A stretch of 64,000 bases of DNA from Gordoniibacillus kamchatkensis (GCF_000829455.1 NZ_JXAK01000038.1:1-64000), one strand, 5' to 3'. Shown: positions 23,123 through 32,057, counted from the first letter of the stretch. A program made the numbers and translations. Notes: generated from the letters alone by a model not told the origin.

Positions 23123-23745
23123 TTACGGCGTCAATTTGACCGCTTTCGTCCAGCTCACGTTTTTGCCCAGTTTCCGCTCCTGGTGGATATAGACGGCGTA
23201 GCCGGAGAGGGGGATGCGGCTGCCCCGGACACGCCCCCGCCGGCTTCGGCGCCGCCCGCCGCCGCACTCGGCTTCAACCAGACGCGGGCCGTGTAGCCGG
23301 CTTGCTGGCCGACATAGGAGAAGCCTTGCTCCGTCAGCTCCGCTTCGGTTGCAGGGACGCCGATGTTTTGCAGCATGGCCAGCACTTGTTTGTGCAGGGC
23401 AGGCGTACCCTGCATGCGCAGCGCCCCTGGCCGGTTGTCTTCAGCAATATCGTAGCGGACCGCTTGGTAACCGGGTACGTACACATAGACGATATCCGTC
23501 CCTTCCGCATCTGCCTTTGGCGGCGTCGTGTCCGCAGCGCTGCGCCCCACCCGGACTTCGGCGACCCAAGCCGCACCGTTAGCCGCTGTCGCTGCCGGCA
23601 CGCTGGCCGCAGGCAGCAGCTTGCCGCGCAGCGCGACGGCGTCGGGCGGCACGGACGGCGCAAGGCGCAGCCATAGCAGCCAGCCGGCGAGCAGCATGGC
23701 GGTCAGCAGAGCGACAAGGGCGATGCGCGCCATTTTCCAGGTCAT
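23123..23745 (-). CDS. Uncharacterised membrane-anchored exported protein (apparent frameshift)
   Basis: About 206 residues after repair. An N-terminal anchor (about 5-27) is followed by an Ala-rich linker and a domain with DIVYVYVPGYQAVRYDIAED and EQGFSYVGQQAGYTARVWLKP. The frame as read ends at 23155 in a low-complexity tail. Adding one G to GGGG (23223-23226) instead gives SGGSRIPLSGYAVYIHQE and a basic, charged end with a stop at 23123. I do not recognise the family. It lies between yabS and spoIIE. Confidence 0.65.
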
Positions 23746-23759
23746 GACGGGTCCTCCTT

Positions 23760-24161
23760 CGTACGATTAGGCCGTTCGCCCATTCTATTATTCGTAAGCA
23801 TACCATGATTCGCGGCTAGGGTTCAAAAAAGGGGGCAAGTGAGGGGAGAGGTGAAGGGCAAGAGGGGCGAACTCGGACAATCTCATAATCTAGCTTTCTC
23901 CGCCTCCGATCCGCGACTGGATTTCATCCAATGTTTTAAAGTTGAAAGCAGCTTTTCCGTGCTCTCCATTGGATTTATACCAACGAAAAAACCTCGCAAC
24001 TTGTTTTTGAAGGCAATATACGGCTTTTAGTTGGACGGTTTCCAACGAAGCCCTCTCACCCAAGAAAGCGGAAGGAAAAACATTGGACCAATTCCAACGG
24101 CCTGAACTTCTTCAACGCAAGCCCGAGCGCACGGCTACAAAAAATCCCAGCTTCCTAAACG
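23760..24161. other. Intergenic region without recognisable features
   Basis: About 400 bp between the unknown exported gene and the spoIIE terminator. A 63-codon plus-strand frame (23839-24030) has no ribosome-binding site and no recognisable product. Part of the region is less GC-rich than its surroundings. I see nothing else in it. Confidence 0.5.
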
Positions 24162-24195
24162 AAAAAAAGGCCTGCGGCGCCCCCGCCGCAAGCCC
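24162..24195 (-). terminator. Terminator after spoIIE
   Basis: Strong minus-strand hairpin GGCTTGCGGCG / CGCCGCAGGCC with a GGGG loop, followed by seven T. It lies 17 bp past the spoIIE stop. Confidence 0.9.
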
Positions 24196-24211
24196 TCAAC
24201 CTATTGTAACG

Positions 24212-26734
24212 CTAACTGACTGTCCGCGGCCGCTCGATGCGCTGCAGCCCGGGCCAGCGGAATGTCGCCCACTCCGGCCGGTATTTCTCGATGCGCGCGA
24301 CGACGACCGTCATGTCGTCCTGGATGTCGCCCTGCTGGTAGCGGACGATGCGCTCGAGCAGCAAATCCGCGAACTCCTGCGGCGTATCCGCTTCGATCTC
24401 GAGCACCATCCGTTTCATCCACAGTTCTTTGTTGACCGCATGGCCCGGCGCGTCGTACACCCCGTCGGTCATCATGACGAGCGTATCCCCCGGCTCCAGC
24501 TGCAGCGAGACGAGATCGATGTCCAGTTCCTGCACGATGCCGACCGGCAAGTTGTTGGCCGAAATGACCAGCACCTCCTTGTCGCGTTTGATGAAGCTCG
24601 GGGTGGAGCCGATCTTCAGAAACGTCGTCTTCGCGTTATACTGATCAATCAACGCCAAATCCACCGTCGCGAAAATCTCGTCGGTCGAGCGCAGCATCAG
24701 GACCGAATTGACCGACTTGATGGCGAGCCGCTCGTCCATGCCCGACTGCAGCAGCTGCTGCAAAATCGTCAGCGCCGCCTGGCTCTCCGCCCTGGCCCGC
24801 TCGCCGTTGCCCATGCCGTCGCTGAGCGCCACGGCGAACTTGCCGTTGCCGAGCTCGACGGTCGAGAACGAATCGCCGGACAGCAGGTCGCCGCCCTTCG
24901 CCGTCCCGGCGATGCCCGTCTCGATCTCGTACTCCTTCGCCGAGCCGAACACGACCGTGCTGTAGCCTTCGCCCTTCGGCAGATGCTCCTCGCGCTTGAC
25001 GGCGATATGCTCGCCGAGAATTTCGGACAGCATCGGGGCGATAATTTTGCGGCATTCGTCGAAGCCCTTCGTGTACTGGTGGATGATCTCGATCTCCACA
25101 TTGCCCTCGTCGAGCGAAATGATGTCGATGCTGTGAATGGACAGCCCCAGCTCCTCGAGCGCGGAGCGGATTTGCTCTTCCTGAACGAACAGCTCCTGTC
25201 CCTCGCGCTTGATCTCCTTGGCCAGATCTTCCATCACTTGCGACACGCCGCTCAGCTGGTCGGCGACGAGCTCGCGGCTGTCGACGATCTGCTTTTTCCA
25301 GTGCTGGTCGTTCTTATACTGGGAGTATTGCTGCTTCATCACTTCCAGCACTTTATCGGTGCGCACGCACAAGCTTTTCCACTCCGGCCGGATGTCTTTC
25401 TTCGTCATGCTTCCGGCCGCCGTTCCGTCCTTGGAAGCGGCGTCGCGCACCTCGATCTCCGTCATCATATCGGTCATATATTTGTAAGTTGCGTAGAACT
25501 TGTCTTCCCAGCATTGCTTCTTTTTCCAGCACGACTCGCACGTCCGCGCGGCGACCTCGTTCATGAAGTGGCCGACCTCTTCTTCCCGCCGCACCGCTTG
25601 GCTGTCGACCGTCACCTGTTTGAACGAGCGGGCGAGCTGGCGGAACACTTCGGAAAATTGCTCGACCCGGCTGGCCGTCAAGTCGCGCACGCGGCGCACA
25701 TAATCTTGCTGCGACTTGAGATTTTCCTGCGTGCCCGGCACGTACTTGGCCATCACTTGCACGATGCTGCGCGGCGTCAGCATAAAGAGGACGATGGCGG
25801 CGAGCGATTCCCACGTCGAGGAAATCACATTCGCTCCGCTGCCGATATAGAACGACAGAATCGAGGAGCCCACCAGCATGCCGAAAGCGACGGCCGGCCG
25901 TTTGCCTTCCTTCAGCAGTCCGGCCAGCATGCCGGAGAATGCGAGCAAGCTCATTTGATACACGGCGTTCGCGTCGGCGAGGCTAAGGATCAGCCCGGTA
26001 ATGACGCCGACCGAAGCTCCGAGCGGCGCTCCGCCGACGAGCGCGAACAGCAGAATCAAATAGCGGGAAAGCACATGCTCGAGGGTGACCGGACCGGCCT
26101 GCCATCCTACCGTGCCCGTCATGACCGACGCCAGCACAATAATGAGACAGATGATTTCCTCGTGCTTCAGATGGTAGCTCTTGCGGGTGACGGTGAAAAC
26201 CGGCAGCGCCTGCACGAAAATGAGCGTCAGCACGAGGCTGAGGACGGCTTCCACGGCTACCATCATCACCGCGTACCACGTCAGCCCCGAATGAACGAGC
26301 GCGGTAAACAGCTGGACGAGGAACGTCGTCAGGAATACCATCACGGGGGCGTTCGAAATGTCGGACCGTTCGAACTTTTCGACGCCTTTCTGAATGAGGA
26401 GAAAGACGATCAGCTCGGTGACGATGAGCCCGGTTTCCGGATGGACGGCGAACAAGCTGCCTGCGAACAGGCCCGCACCCACCCAAGGAAGCAAGTCGCC
26501 GCGCACGAAATAGATGACCGCGAAATACGCCACGGCGAATGGCGCCAGCTGCTCCAAAATCATGGCACGGCCAAGCAGCACCGCCATTCCGACGAGCAGG
26601 AACGCCCATTTGCGGGCCGCCAGCGCTTGCACGAACCGGTTCCGGGCGAACCGTTCCGAAGCCGAGCCGCGCAGCTTGTCCGACATTTCCGCCATACTCA
26701 GTCCTAATGAGAAACCACCACTTCGTTTCAGCAT
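24212..26734 (-). CDS. spoIIE: Stage II sporulation protein E, PP2C phosphatase
   Basis: 840 residues from ATG 26734, close to B. subtilis SpoIIE (827). It dephosphorylates SpoIIAA, which releases sigma-F in the forespore, and acts at the polar septum. About ten transmembrane segments (30-310) precede a central regulatory region and a PP2C domain (about 600-805). Metal-ligand motifs are SGDSFS, DGMGNGERAR and MMTDGVYDAPG. A frame open 81 codons further upstream is low-complexity and would run over the promoter. AGGTGG lies 13 bp before ATG. Confidence 0.96.
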   Translation of the reverse strand: MLKRSGGFSLGLSMAEMSDKLRGSASERFARNRFVQALAARKWAFLLVGMAVLLGRAMILEQLAPFAVAYFAVIYFVRGDLLPWVGAGLFAGSLFAVHPETGLIVTELIVFLLIQKGVEKFERSDISNAPVMVFLTTFLVQLFTALVHSGLTWYAVMMVAVEAVLSLVLTLIFVQALPVFTVTRKSYHLKHEEIICLIIVLASVMTGTVGWQAGPVTLEHVLSRYLILLFALVGGAPLGASVGVITGLILSLADANAVYQMSLLAFSGMLAGLLKEGKRPAVAFGMLVGSSILSFYIGSGANVISSTWESLAAIVLFMLTPRSIVQVMAKYVPGTQENLKSQQDYVRRVRDLTASRVEQFSEVFRQLARSFKQVTVDSQAVRREEEVGHFMNEVAARTCESCWKKKQCWEDKFYATYKYMTDMMTEIEVRDAASKDGTAAGSMTKKDIRPEWKSLCVRTDKVLEVMKQQYSQYKNDQHWKKQIVDSRELVADQLSGVSQVMEDLAKEIKREGQELFVQEEQIRSALEELGLSIHSIDIISLDEGNVEIEIIHQYTKGFDECRKIIAPMLSEILGEHIAVKREEHLPKGEGYSTVVFGSAKEYEIETGIAGTAKGGDLLSGDSFSTVELGNGKFAVALSDGMGNGERARAESQAALTILQQLLQSGMDERLAIKSVNSVLMLRSTDEIFATVDLALIDQYNAKTTFLKIGSTPSFIKRDKEVLVISANNLPVGIVQELDIDLVSLQLEPGDTLVMMTDGVYDAPGHAVNKELWMKRMVLEIEADTPQEFADLLLERIVRYQQGDIQDDMTVVVARIEKYRPEWATFRWPGLQRIERPRTVS

Positions 26735-26773
26735 AACGCTTACAACACCACCTATCTCGATTTGGGTTTCTCT

Positions 26774-26839
26774 AGCATAGCGGGAATCTAGCGGAAAGTT
26801 TGTCACAATGAGTTGGTAGATTCGAAAAGATTTCCGACA
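26774..26839 (-). promoter_or_regulatory. spoIIE promoter with 21-bp spacing and Spo0A-like boxes
   Basis: -10 TATGCT (26774-26779) and -35 GTGACA (26801-26806) are separated by 21 bp rather than 17. Upstream are TTTCGAA (26821-26827) and TGTCGGA (26833-26839), each one mismatch from the 0A box TGTCGAA, on the minus strand. B. subtilis spoIIE uses a sigma-A promoter with 21-bp spacing activated by phosphorylated Spo0A, so the architecture matches. Confidence 0.65.
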
Positions 26840-26849
26840 AAAATGCGGC

Positions 26850-27285
26850 CGGCGCGAAACGCGGCGGAGCCTAGACGGCAGTCGGCGTTTCGGGGTTAAG
26901 CCGGGGAGCCCGGCGTCAGATGGCGTAGAGGAATATTCAGCAGATGAGGCGGGAATGTGTCGAAGGGGAGGTGCCAAACAAGGAAATTAGTGGAAAATCG
27001 TGCTTCGCCGCAACACTGCGCGCCAAAATCCCTCCCGAGCCCTAGCCTGCGTCGAATCGCCGGGTCTGGCTCGTTTTCTCCTCGCCTTTTGTTGCAGGCG
27101 ATTTCAGTCCGGAGCGCCGTCGCATCTTGCAGCGGGTTCCGGTAAAGTCAATAGGCTGCAAAAGCGATTGCAGGTTTCAAGCCGGCCTCTTCATGCCGAA
27201 TCAGTCAGCAAGCTCCATTTCCGCTTCCGTAAGAGGAACCCGCTCAGCTCAAGCTGTCTTTCCGTACGAGCGCACGCCCCGACAA
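26850..27285. other. Intergenic region between spoIIE and yabR, no gene seen
   Basis: About 435 bp. In Bacillus tRNA genes can lie here; I searched by eye for T-loop sequences and found none. Short reading frames on the plus strand lack ribosome-binding sites. Nothing recognisable apart from the flanking promoter and terminator. Confidence 0.5.
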
Positions 27286-27287
27286 AG

Positions 27288-27326
27288 CAAAAAACCGCAA
27301 GCGCGGGAGTACCGTACTTGCGGTTT
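27288..27326 (-). terminator. Terminator after yabR
   Basis: Minus-strand hairpin AAACCGCAAG / CTTGCGGTTT followed by TTTTTTG, 14 bp past the yabR stop. Confidence 0.85.
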
Positions 27327-27339
27327 CGTTTTATGCTGG

Positions 27340-27843
27340 TTAGTCGCGTCTAGCTCCTCGGCCGCCGCGTTTGCCTTCGGTATTTTTCTTCAAGGAGGAA
27401 ATGCGCTCTTCGCTATCCTTCAGGAAGCGGGACATCTTGTCTTCGAACGACATCGATCTTGGCGCGCCGCCGCGATCGCCCCGGCCGCCGCCTCTCGGAC
27501 CGCGGTCTCCGCCGAAACCGCCGCCGCGCGGACCGCGATCTCCGCCGCCGAAGCCGCCGCGCGGACCGCCGCCAAACGATCTTTCGGGTCGAGCAGCTTC
27601 AGGTGGTCTGTCGATTGTCTGCTTGATAGACAATCCGATCTTGCCGTCCTTGTCGACGTTGATCACCTTCACTGTAACGATATCGTTCAGCTTCAAATGA
27701 TCGTTGACGTCCTTAACATAGTTGTCGGCGATTTCCGAAATGTGGACGAGACCGGTGACACCGCCTTCGAGTTCGACGAATGCCCCGAAGTGAGTGATGC
27801 CTGTCACCTTGCCCTCTAGCTTGCTGCCCACTTCAATTGCCAT
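27340..27843 (-). CDS. yabR: S1-domain RNA-binding protein YabR with Gly/Arg-rich tail
   Basis: 167 residues. One S1 domain (about 1-75; GSKLEGKVTGITHFGAFVELE, GLVHISEIADNYVKDV) followed by a low-complexity region (about 88-135) of GG-PRGG, DRGPRGGG and GDRGG repeats, then a basic conserved-looking end with KMSRFLKDSEERISSLKKN. Probably RNA- or ribosome-associated; the precise role is unknown. B. subtilis YabR is shorter (about 128), the excess being the RGG-type tract. It follows divIC, as in Bacillus. Confidence 0.88.
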   Translation of the reverse strand: MAIEVGSKLEGKVTGITHFGAFVELEGGVTGLVHISEIADNYVKDVNDHLKLNDIVTVKVINVDKDGKIGLSIKQTIDRPPEAARPERSFGGGPRGGFGGGDRGPRGGGFGGDRGPRGGGRGDRGGAPRSMSFEDKMSRFLKDSEERISSLKKNTEGKRGGRGARRD

Positions 27844-27964
27844 ATAGGTACTTGTTCCTCCCTTAAAATGTTGAGAAAGACTTGGCTATGCCGATTATAA
27901 CTGATGTAAGGAGATACGGCAATACAGGCTGGCAAAAATGGGCGCAAGTTGTTGCCGGACGCCG

Positions 27965-28294
27965 CTACGGGTTCGGCTTCTTCGCCGGGAAAACCGTCTC
28001 CCCCGGCTTATACCAATGGAGCTCCGTCCGAATTTTCTGCTCGACGTACTCCTTATCGTTCAAGCGCGCTACATCGCGCTTCGTCTGTTCGTTCGTCTGC
28101 TTCAGCTGCTCCGTTTGCTGCTGCAGCGCTTGCAACTCCGCCGTCTTCTGGTTCAGCTTGGACCACTGCGCAACGAAGGTCGGCAGCGCCCACGTGAGAA
28201 AGGCGACTACGCAAAAGGCCAAGATGCGCTTGCGGCGCTTCGATCCTTTATTCAGTTGGGCACTCGCAGGCAGTGCGTCAGCGTGAGCAGGCAT
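27965..28294 (-). CDS. divIC: Septum formation initiator, DivIC/FtsB family
   Basis: 109 residues. A short cytoplasmic basic segment (KGSKRRKR), one transmembrane helix (about 23-42), then a coiled coil (about 45-85) and the conserved C-terminal region DKEYVEQKIRTELHWYKPGE. DivIC works with FtsL and DivIB in the division complex. Position between yabQ and yabR matches Bacillus. Confidence 0.94.
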   Translation of the reverse strand: MPAHADALPASAQLNKGSKRRKRILAFCVVAFLTWALPTFVAQWSKLNQKTAELQALQQQTEQLKQTNEQTKRDVARLNDKEYVEQKIRTELHWYKPGETVFPAKKPNP

Positions 28295-28333
28295 GTTCGG
28301 TTGCGGCCCCCTGTCCTTGAACGTCGTTTCCCG

Positions 28334-28924
28334 TTAAAACCACCGGCGCAGCCAAGCCCATATGCGGGCGAACCAGAAGCCGATGTCCGTCAGCCACCGC
28401 GGGATCCGGACATGCTTCAGCAGCGGCCGCCACAAAGGCCGAGTGAGCCACGCGAGCAGTTTCCAAAAAGGATACAGACATTGTAGCACAAATTTGTACA
28501 GGAATATAGCCACCGTCGCCAAAAATCCTAAGAACAGTATAAAAAAACGGAACAGGGCAATGATCGGTTTGATGATCACCATCTGTACCGTTTTCACAAG
28601 AAAGCGGTACAGCGCCTTCACTACATTGATGCAGAACAGCATAAAGCGGACGACGGGTCTGCTTATGGCGGTGAAATACAGCACGATGCCGATCAGAAGC
28701 CCGAGGAAGACGAACAGCCGAACCTGCCCTTGGTTGCTCCAGTACAGGATACGGAAAATAAGCACCGTCGCCAAAATCCAATACAGAAGGTCCGTCACCG
28801 GCTGCGTCCAACGCGGGACGCGCAGCTGGCCGGCCAGCACGCGAATGCCGTCAAACAGCACGCCGAGGCCGAGCCCGCTGACGAACATCATCCACAGGGT
28901 CAGGAATTGTACGTTCAGCGTCAC
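28334..28924 (-). CDS. yabQ: Spore cortex biosynthesis protein YabQ
   Basis: 196 residues. Membrane protein with four or more hydrophobic segments in the first 150 residues; the N-terminal signature MFVSGLGLGVLFDGIRVL and PRWTQPVTDLLYW are typical of YabQ. In Bacillus it is a mother-cell protein needed for cortex formation. The Trp/Arg-rich C-terminal tail is basic and may be cytosolic. The start overlaps the yabP stop by 4 bp. Confidence 0.92.
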   Translation of the reverse strand: MTLNVQFLTLWMMFVSGLGLGVLFDGIRVLAGQLRVPRWTQPVTDLLYWILATVLIFRILYWSNQGQVRLFVFLGLLIGIVLYFTAISRPVVRFMLFCINVVKALYRFLVKTVQMVIIKPIIALFRFFILFLGFLATVAIFLYKFVLQCLYPFWKLLAWLTRPLWRPLLKHVRIPRWLTDIGFWFARIWAWLRRWF

Positions 28925-29202
28925 TTAAACAGCTTGCCCAGAAATCCCTTGGACTTATCCGGGGAGTGTGCGTCGACGTAGCCGAGCTCGTTCACGTAGC
29001 CCTCGATGGCGACGAGTCCCTGATCGAGGCTCAAGTTTTTAATGTGCAGGTTCTGTCCTTTAATCATCAAAAAGCCGCATTCCGTCTCCAGCAAAAATTC
29101 CTCGCTATCAAAGCTTTCCACATTGAGCACTCCGGAAATTTCGAGCAGCTTGCGGTTCAGCATTTTGATTTCCTGGCGCTTCGGCGCTTTCGGTTCGACC
29201 AT
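28921..29202 (-). CDS. yabP: Spore protein YabP
   Basis: 93 residues, the family size. Shows the YabP/YqfC fold sequence: NRKLLEISGVLNVESFDSEEFLLET, GFLMIKGQNLHIKNLSLDQGLVAIEGYV. Paired with yabQ as in Bacillus, where the pair is sigma-E-controlled. The upstream region holds a tandem repeat array rather than an obvious promoter. Confidence 0.93.
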   Translation of the reverse strand: MVEPKAPKRQEIKMLNRKLLEISGVLNVESFDSEEFLLETECGFLMIKGQNLHIKNLSLDQGLVAIEGYVNELGYVDAHSPDKSKGFLGKLFK

Positions 29203-29570
29203 GGCTTAGCCCCTCCTCTACACCTACCTTATGGGGGGATGTCCGGTTTTAGAACAGCGTGTACACCATTTCTGAAGGTCAGGACCAGGCGCAGGTATTT
29301 CCCTCTCGAGCCTGAGCTATGTCTGAGTTCCCTCCGGAGGGCAGGGGCTATTTCGTAAAAGTACACCGCCAGTCGACTCAAATAACGAATGCGTGCGCTA
29401 ATCAGCGACTTTCATGACGCTGTCCAGGGGCGATTTTGTCGAAACTAGCGTCTAGCGTACGGAGATTCTTTGTCGAAAGAACAAATGTCTTTGTCAGCGT
29501 ACGTTGGGGCGCAAACCGGTGTATAGCGACTTTTCGTGCCAAATCAGCGCCCGCTAAGTCTCTGATTAGA

Positions 29571-29753
29571 GAATGTGGGACTTTTCAGGTTCAGAACGTG
29601 GAACCTTATCGAGTTTAGAACGTGGGACTTTTTGAGTTCAGAACGTGGGACTTTTCGAGTTCAGAACATGGTGCCTTATCGAGTTCAGAACACGGGCCCT
29701 CTCGAGTTCAGAACATGGCACCTTATCGAGTCCAAGAATGAGGAGCTTTCGAG
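29571..29753. repeat. Tandem array of eight 23/24-bp units
   Basis: Eight head-to-tail units such as GAACGTGGGACTTTTCGAG plus TTCA (23 bp) and GAACATGGCACCTTATCGAG plus TTCA (24 bp). The 24-bp form is at units 2, 5 and 7; the last unit is degenerate. The array lies upstream of yabP and before the rqcP terminator, and is not part of a credible gene. The surrounding 29.2-29.57 kb has scattered related words but no gene. Confidence 0.85.
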
Positions 29754-29808
29754 AAATAACCGAACACGGACGCAACCAGCAACTTGCATGACGCTGCGAT
29801 GCGCTGCA

Positions 29809-29852
29809 ATAAAAAAAAAAGACGGCCCCGCTTCAATCAGGGGAACCGTCTT
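29809..29852 (-). terminator. Terminator after rqcP
   Basis: Minus-strand hairpin AAGACGGTTCCCC / GGGGCCGTCTT followed by about ten T. It starts 5 bp past the rqcP stop and ends the yabN-hup-rqcP unit. Confidence 0.9.
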
Positions 29853-29856
29853 GCTT

Positions 29857-30126
29857 TTATTCTTGCGATGTGCCGAAAGGCTCTTCCTTCAGCACAGTGT
29901 ACATCGTTGCAGCGTCTTCCTTGCGGGTCGACTCCGTCAGTCGTTCCACCCGGACCGTCACTTTCTTCTGGCCGAACTGGATTGCCAGCTCGTCGCCCTC
30001 CTTCACCGCGCTGCTCGGCTTGGCATCCCGGCCGTTGATCCAGACGCGTCCCTGCTCGGAGACGTCCTTGGCGACGGTGCGCCGCTTGATCAGTCGGGAT
30101 ACCTTGAGGAATTTGTCGAGACGCAT
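29857..30126 (-). CDS. rqcP: S4-domain RNA-binding protein RqcP (YabO)
   Basis: 89 residues. S4 fold: MRLDKFLKVSRLIKRRTVAKD, GRVWINGRDAKPS. In B. subtilis RqcP acts with RqcH in ribosome-associated quality control, helping poly-Ala tailing of stalled peptides. The start overlaps the hup stop (TAATG), so translation is coupled. Confidence 0.93.
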   Translation of the reverse strand: MRLDKFLKVSRLIKRRTVAKDVSEQGRVWINGRDAKPSSAVKEGDELAIQFGQKKVTVRVERLTESTRKEDAATMYTVLKEEPFGTSQE

Positions 30127-30398
30127 TACTTCACAGCTTCTTTAAGCTTGTTGCCTGCTTTGAAAGCAGGTACTTTGGATTCTTTAATCGTGATCGTAGC
30201 GCCGGTTTGCGGGTTGCGGCCCGTACGGCCGGAGCGCTTGCGGGTTTCGAACGTGCCGAAGCCGATAAGTTGAACTTTGTCGCCGCTCGACAGCGCGGTT
30301 TCCACTTCGCCGAGGAAGCCGTTCAGGACGGTCTCCACGTCTTTCTTCGTCAGGCCGCTCTTGGATGCGATGTTGTTGATCAGATCTGTCTTGTTCAT
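30126..30398 (-). CDS. hup: DNA-binding protein HU
   Basis: 90 residues, standard. N-terminal MNKTDLINNIASKSGLTKKD, then the DNA-binding beta-arm region GFGTFETRKRSGRTGRNPQTG. A nucleoid protein that bends DNA. TAGGAGG lies before the ATG. HU is not at this position in B. subtilis, where yabN and yabO are adjacent. Confidence 0.97.
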   Translation of the reverse strand: MNKTDLINNIASKSGLTKKDVETVLNGFLGEVETALSSGDKVQLIGFGTFETRKRSGRTGRNPQTGATITIKESKVPAFKAGNKLKEAVK

Positions 30399-30519
30399 GT
30401 CGATATGTACCTCCTAAGAGATTGGGTATTTCGAAGTGACGCAGGGCGTCCTTCGCTTTGGAGAGCGTCGGCGGTTTGCCATGTTCATCCTGCTCGAAAC
30501 TAAGTATTCTTTGTACATT

Positions 30520-32031
30520 CTAAAATTCCTGCTTGCTAGACACATTTCGAGCAAGTTTTTTTGCTTCCTGCCACCAATTCTCCATCTCTGGTAAGTCAGT
30601 TTGGGCAAAATCCCGGCCGCTTAAACGTAATTTTTGCTCAATATAGGAAAATCTTTGCATAAATTTCCGATTCGTCGCAGCCAGCGCTTCTTCCGGGTCC
30701 ACCTTGAGAAAACGGGCCAGATTGACGACCGCGAACAGCAGGTCGCCCAGCTCGTCAAGCCGCTGTTCGGCCGTGCCGCGGGGCTCCATGACCTCTTGCA
30801 GCTCGCGCAGCTCTTCCTCTATTTTGTCGACGACGTCGCGCGCGTCCGTCCAGTCGAAGCCGACCTTGGCGGCTTTTTTCTGCAGCTCGTACGCTTTCAT
30901 CAGGCCCGGCAAATCGCGCGGCACACCGGAAAGCAGCGACTGCTGCGCCGGATCGATGCCTTTCCTGCGCTTCTCCTCGTCCTTGATCTGCTGCCAGTTG
31001 GCGAGCGCCTCGTCCGCCGTCCGCGCCGCGAGCTCGCCGAAGACGTGCGGATGGCGGCGGATCAGCTTCTCGTTAATCGCCTGCACGACGTCGTACACGT
31101 TGAACGTCCCGGCCTCGGCCTCCATTTGCGAGTGCAGCATAATTTGCAGCAGCAGGTCGCCCATTTCCTCGCACATCGCTTCCGGATCGTCGTCATCGAT
31201 CGTTTCCAGCACCTCGTACGTTTCCTCAATCAAGTTTTTGCGGATGCTGCTGTGGGTTTGCTCCCGGTCCCAAGGGCACCCTTCCGGACTCCGCAAAATT
31301 TCCACGATTTCCTGGAGCCGCTCGAACGACCGGTTGCGCAGCTCTTCCCGCTCGCTTCGCGGCACCCAGACGAGCGACAGGTTGCCGTAGCCGACGACCC
31401 GGTCGAGCTCGTAAAGCGGCACTTCCTGGATGATTTCTTCGCCTGCAACGCCAAGGGAATGGCCCACGACAACCCGATAATCGTCAGGCAGCACTTCCAT
31501 TAAGCCGAGCTTCACGTCCGAAGCTGTCATCGTGTCGTAAACTTGCGTAATCAGCGTGTGAATATGAGGCTGAAAGCCACGCGTGTCGAAATTCGTCGCA
31601 TCCAGCAGTCGAAACCCCTCGACAGGATCGAAGCCAAAGCGAATAAACGCTTCGTCGAGGAAGCTTTCCCCGCCTTGCACATCGAGCGCCACGCCGACCG
31701 CCGGGCAACGCTCCCGCAGCAGCTGCACGGTGCGCTCCGCCACCATCGGATGGCCCGGAACCGCATACAGGAGCTCGCTTCCGCTTGCCTTGGCAAGCTC
31801 GAGAAGACGCGACGCGATGCGCTCGTACACGGCTTCGAACGCCGCTTCTTCTTCATAGACGCCGTCAAAAGACGTGTAGCCGATCCCGTGCCGGCGCAGC
31901 AGTTCCACCATCGGGTGGCGGTCGGTGCGCAAGTAGAGCGGCAGCCCCGACTTCAGCTTGTTGAAACATCCGATTGTCAGTTTGGATTCGTCTCCCGTGC
32001 CGAGACCGAGTACCGTAATTCGTGCCGCCAT
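30520..32031 (-). CDS. yabN: Tetrapyrrole methylase-like / MazG nucleotide pyrophosphohydrolase (YabN)
   Basis: 503 residues. N-terminal SAM-dependent methylase fold (about 1-225; LGLGTGDESKLTIG, YAVPGHPMVAERTV) fused to two MazG domains (about 245-500) with CPWDREQTHSSIRKNLIEETYEVLE and KIEEELRELQEV carrying the EExxE-type metal ligands. MazG enzymes hydrolyse NTPs. The methylase substrate is unknown. The spoVB gene found upstream in Bacillus is not here; a Family A repeat is. Confidence 0.95.
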   Translation of the reverse strand: MAARITVLGLGTGDESKLTIGCFNKLKSGLPLYLRTDRHPMVELLRRHGIGYTSFDGVYEEEAAFEAVYERIASRLLELAKASGSELLYAVPGHPMVAERTVQLLRERCPAVGVALDVQGGESFLDEAFIRFGFDPVEGFRLLDATNFDTRGFQPHIHTLITQVYDTMTASDVKLGLMEVLPDDYRVVVGHSLGVAGEEIIQEVPLYELDRVVGYGNLSLVWVPRSEREELRNRSFERLQEIVEILRSPEGCPWDREQTHSSIRKNLIEETYEVLETIDDDDPEAMCEEMGDLLLQIMLHSQMEAEAGTFNVYDVVQAINEKLIRRHPHVFGELAARTADEALANWQQIKDEEKRRKGIDPAQQSLLSGVPRDLPGLMKAYELQKKAAKVGFDWTDARDVVDKIEEELRELQEVMEPRGTAEQRLDELGDLLFAVVNLARFLKVDPEEALAATNRKFMQRFSYIEQKLRLSGRDFAQTDLPEMENWWQEAKKLARNVSSKQEF

Positions 32032-32057
32032 GCTGAACCTCCGTTATCATTGATTGT

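Noticed and set aside
24083-26707. 874-codon plus-strand open frame opposite spoIIE
   Set aside because: Mirror of a GC-rich conserved gene; no ribosome-binding site, no recognisable domain, and it spans the spoIIE terminator.
26850-27285. tRNA genes between spoIIE and yabR as in Bacillus
   Set aside because: No T-loop sequence or cloverleaf was found by eye on either strand.
29571-29753. CRISPR array
   Set aside because: Units are directly adjacent with no unique spacers and no cas genes nearby.
29575-30273. 232-codon plus-strand frame across the tandem array
   Set aside because: Runs through the array and antisense to rqcP and hup; translation of the repeat is composition-driven.
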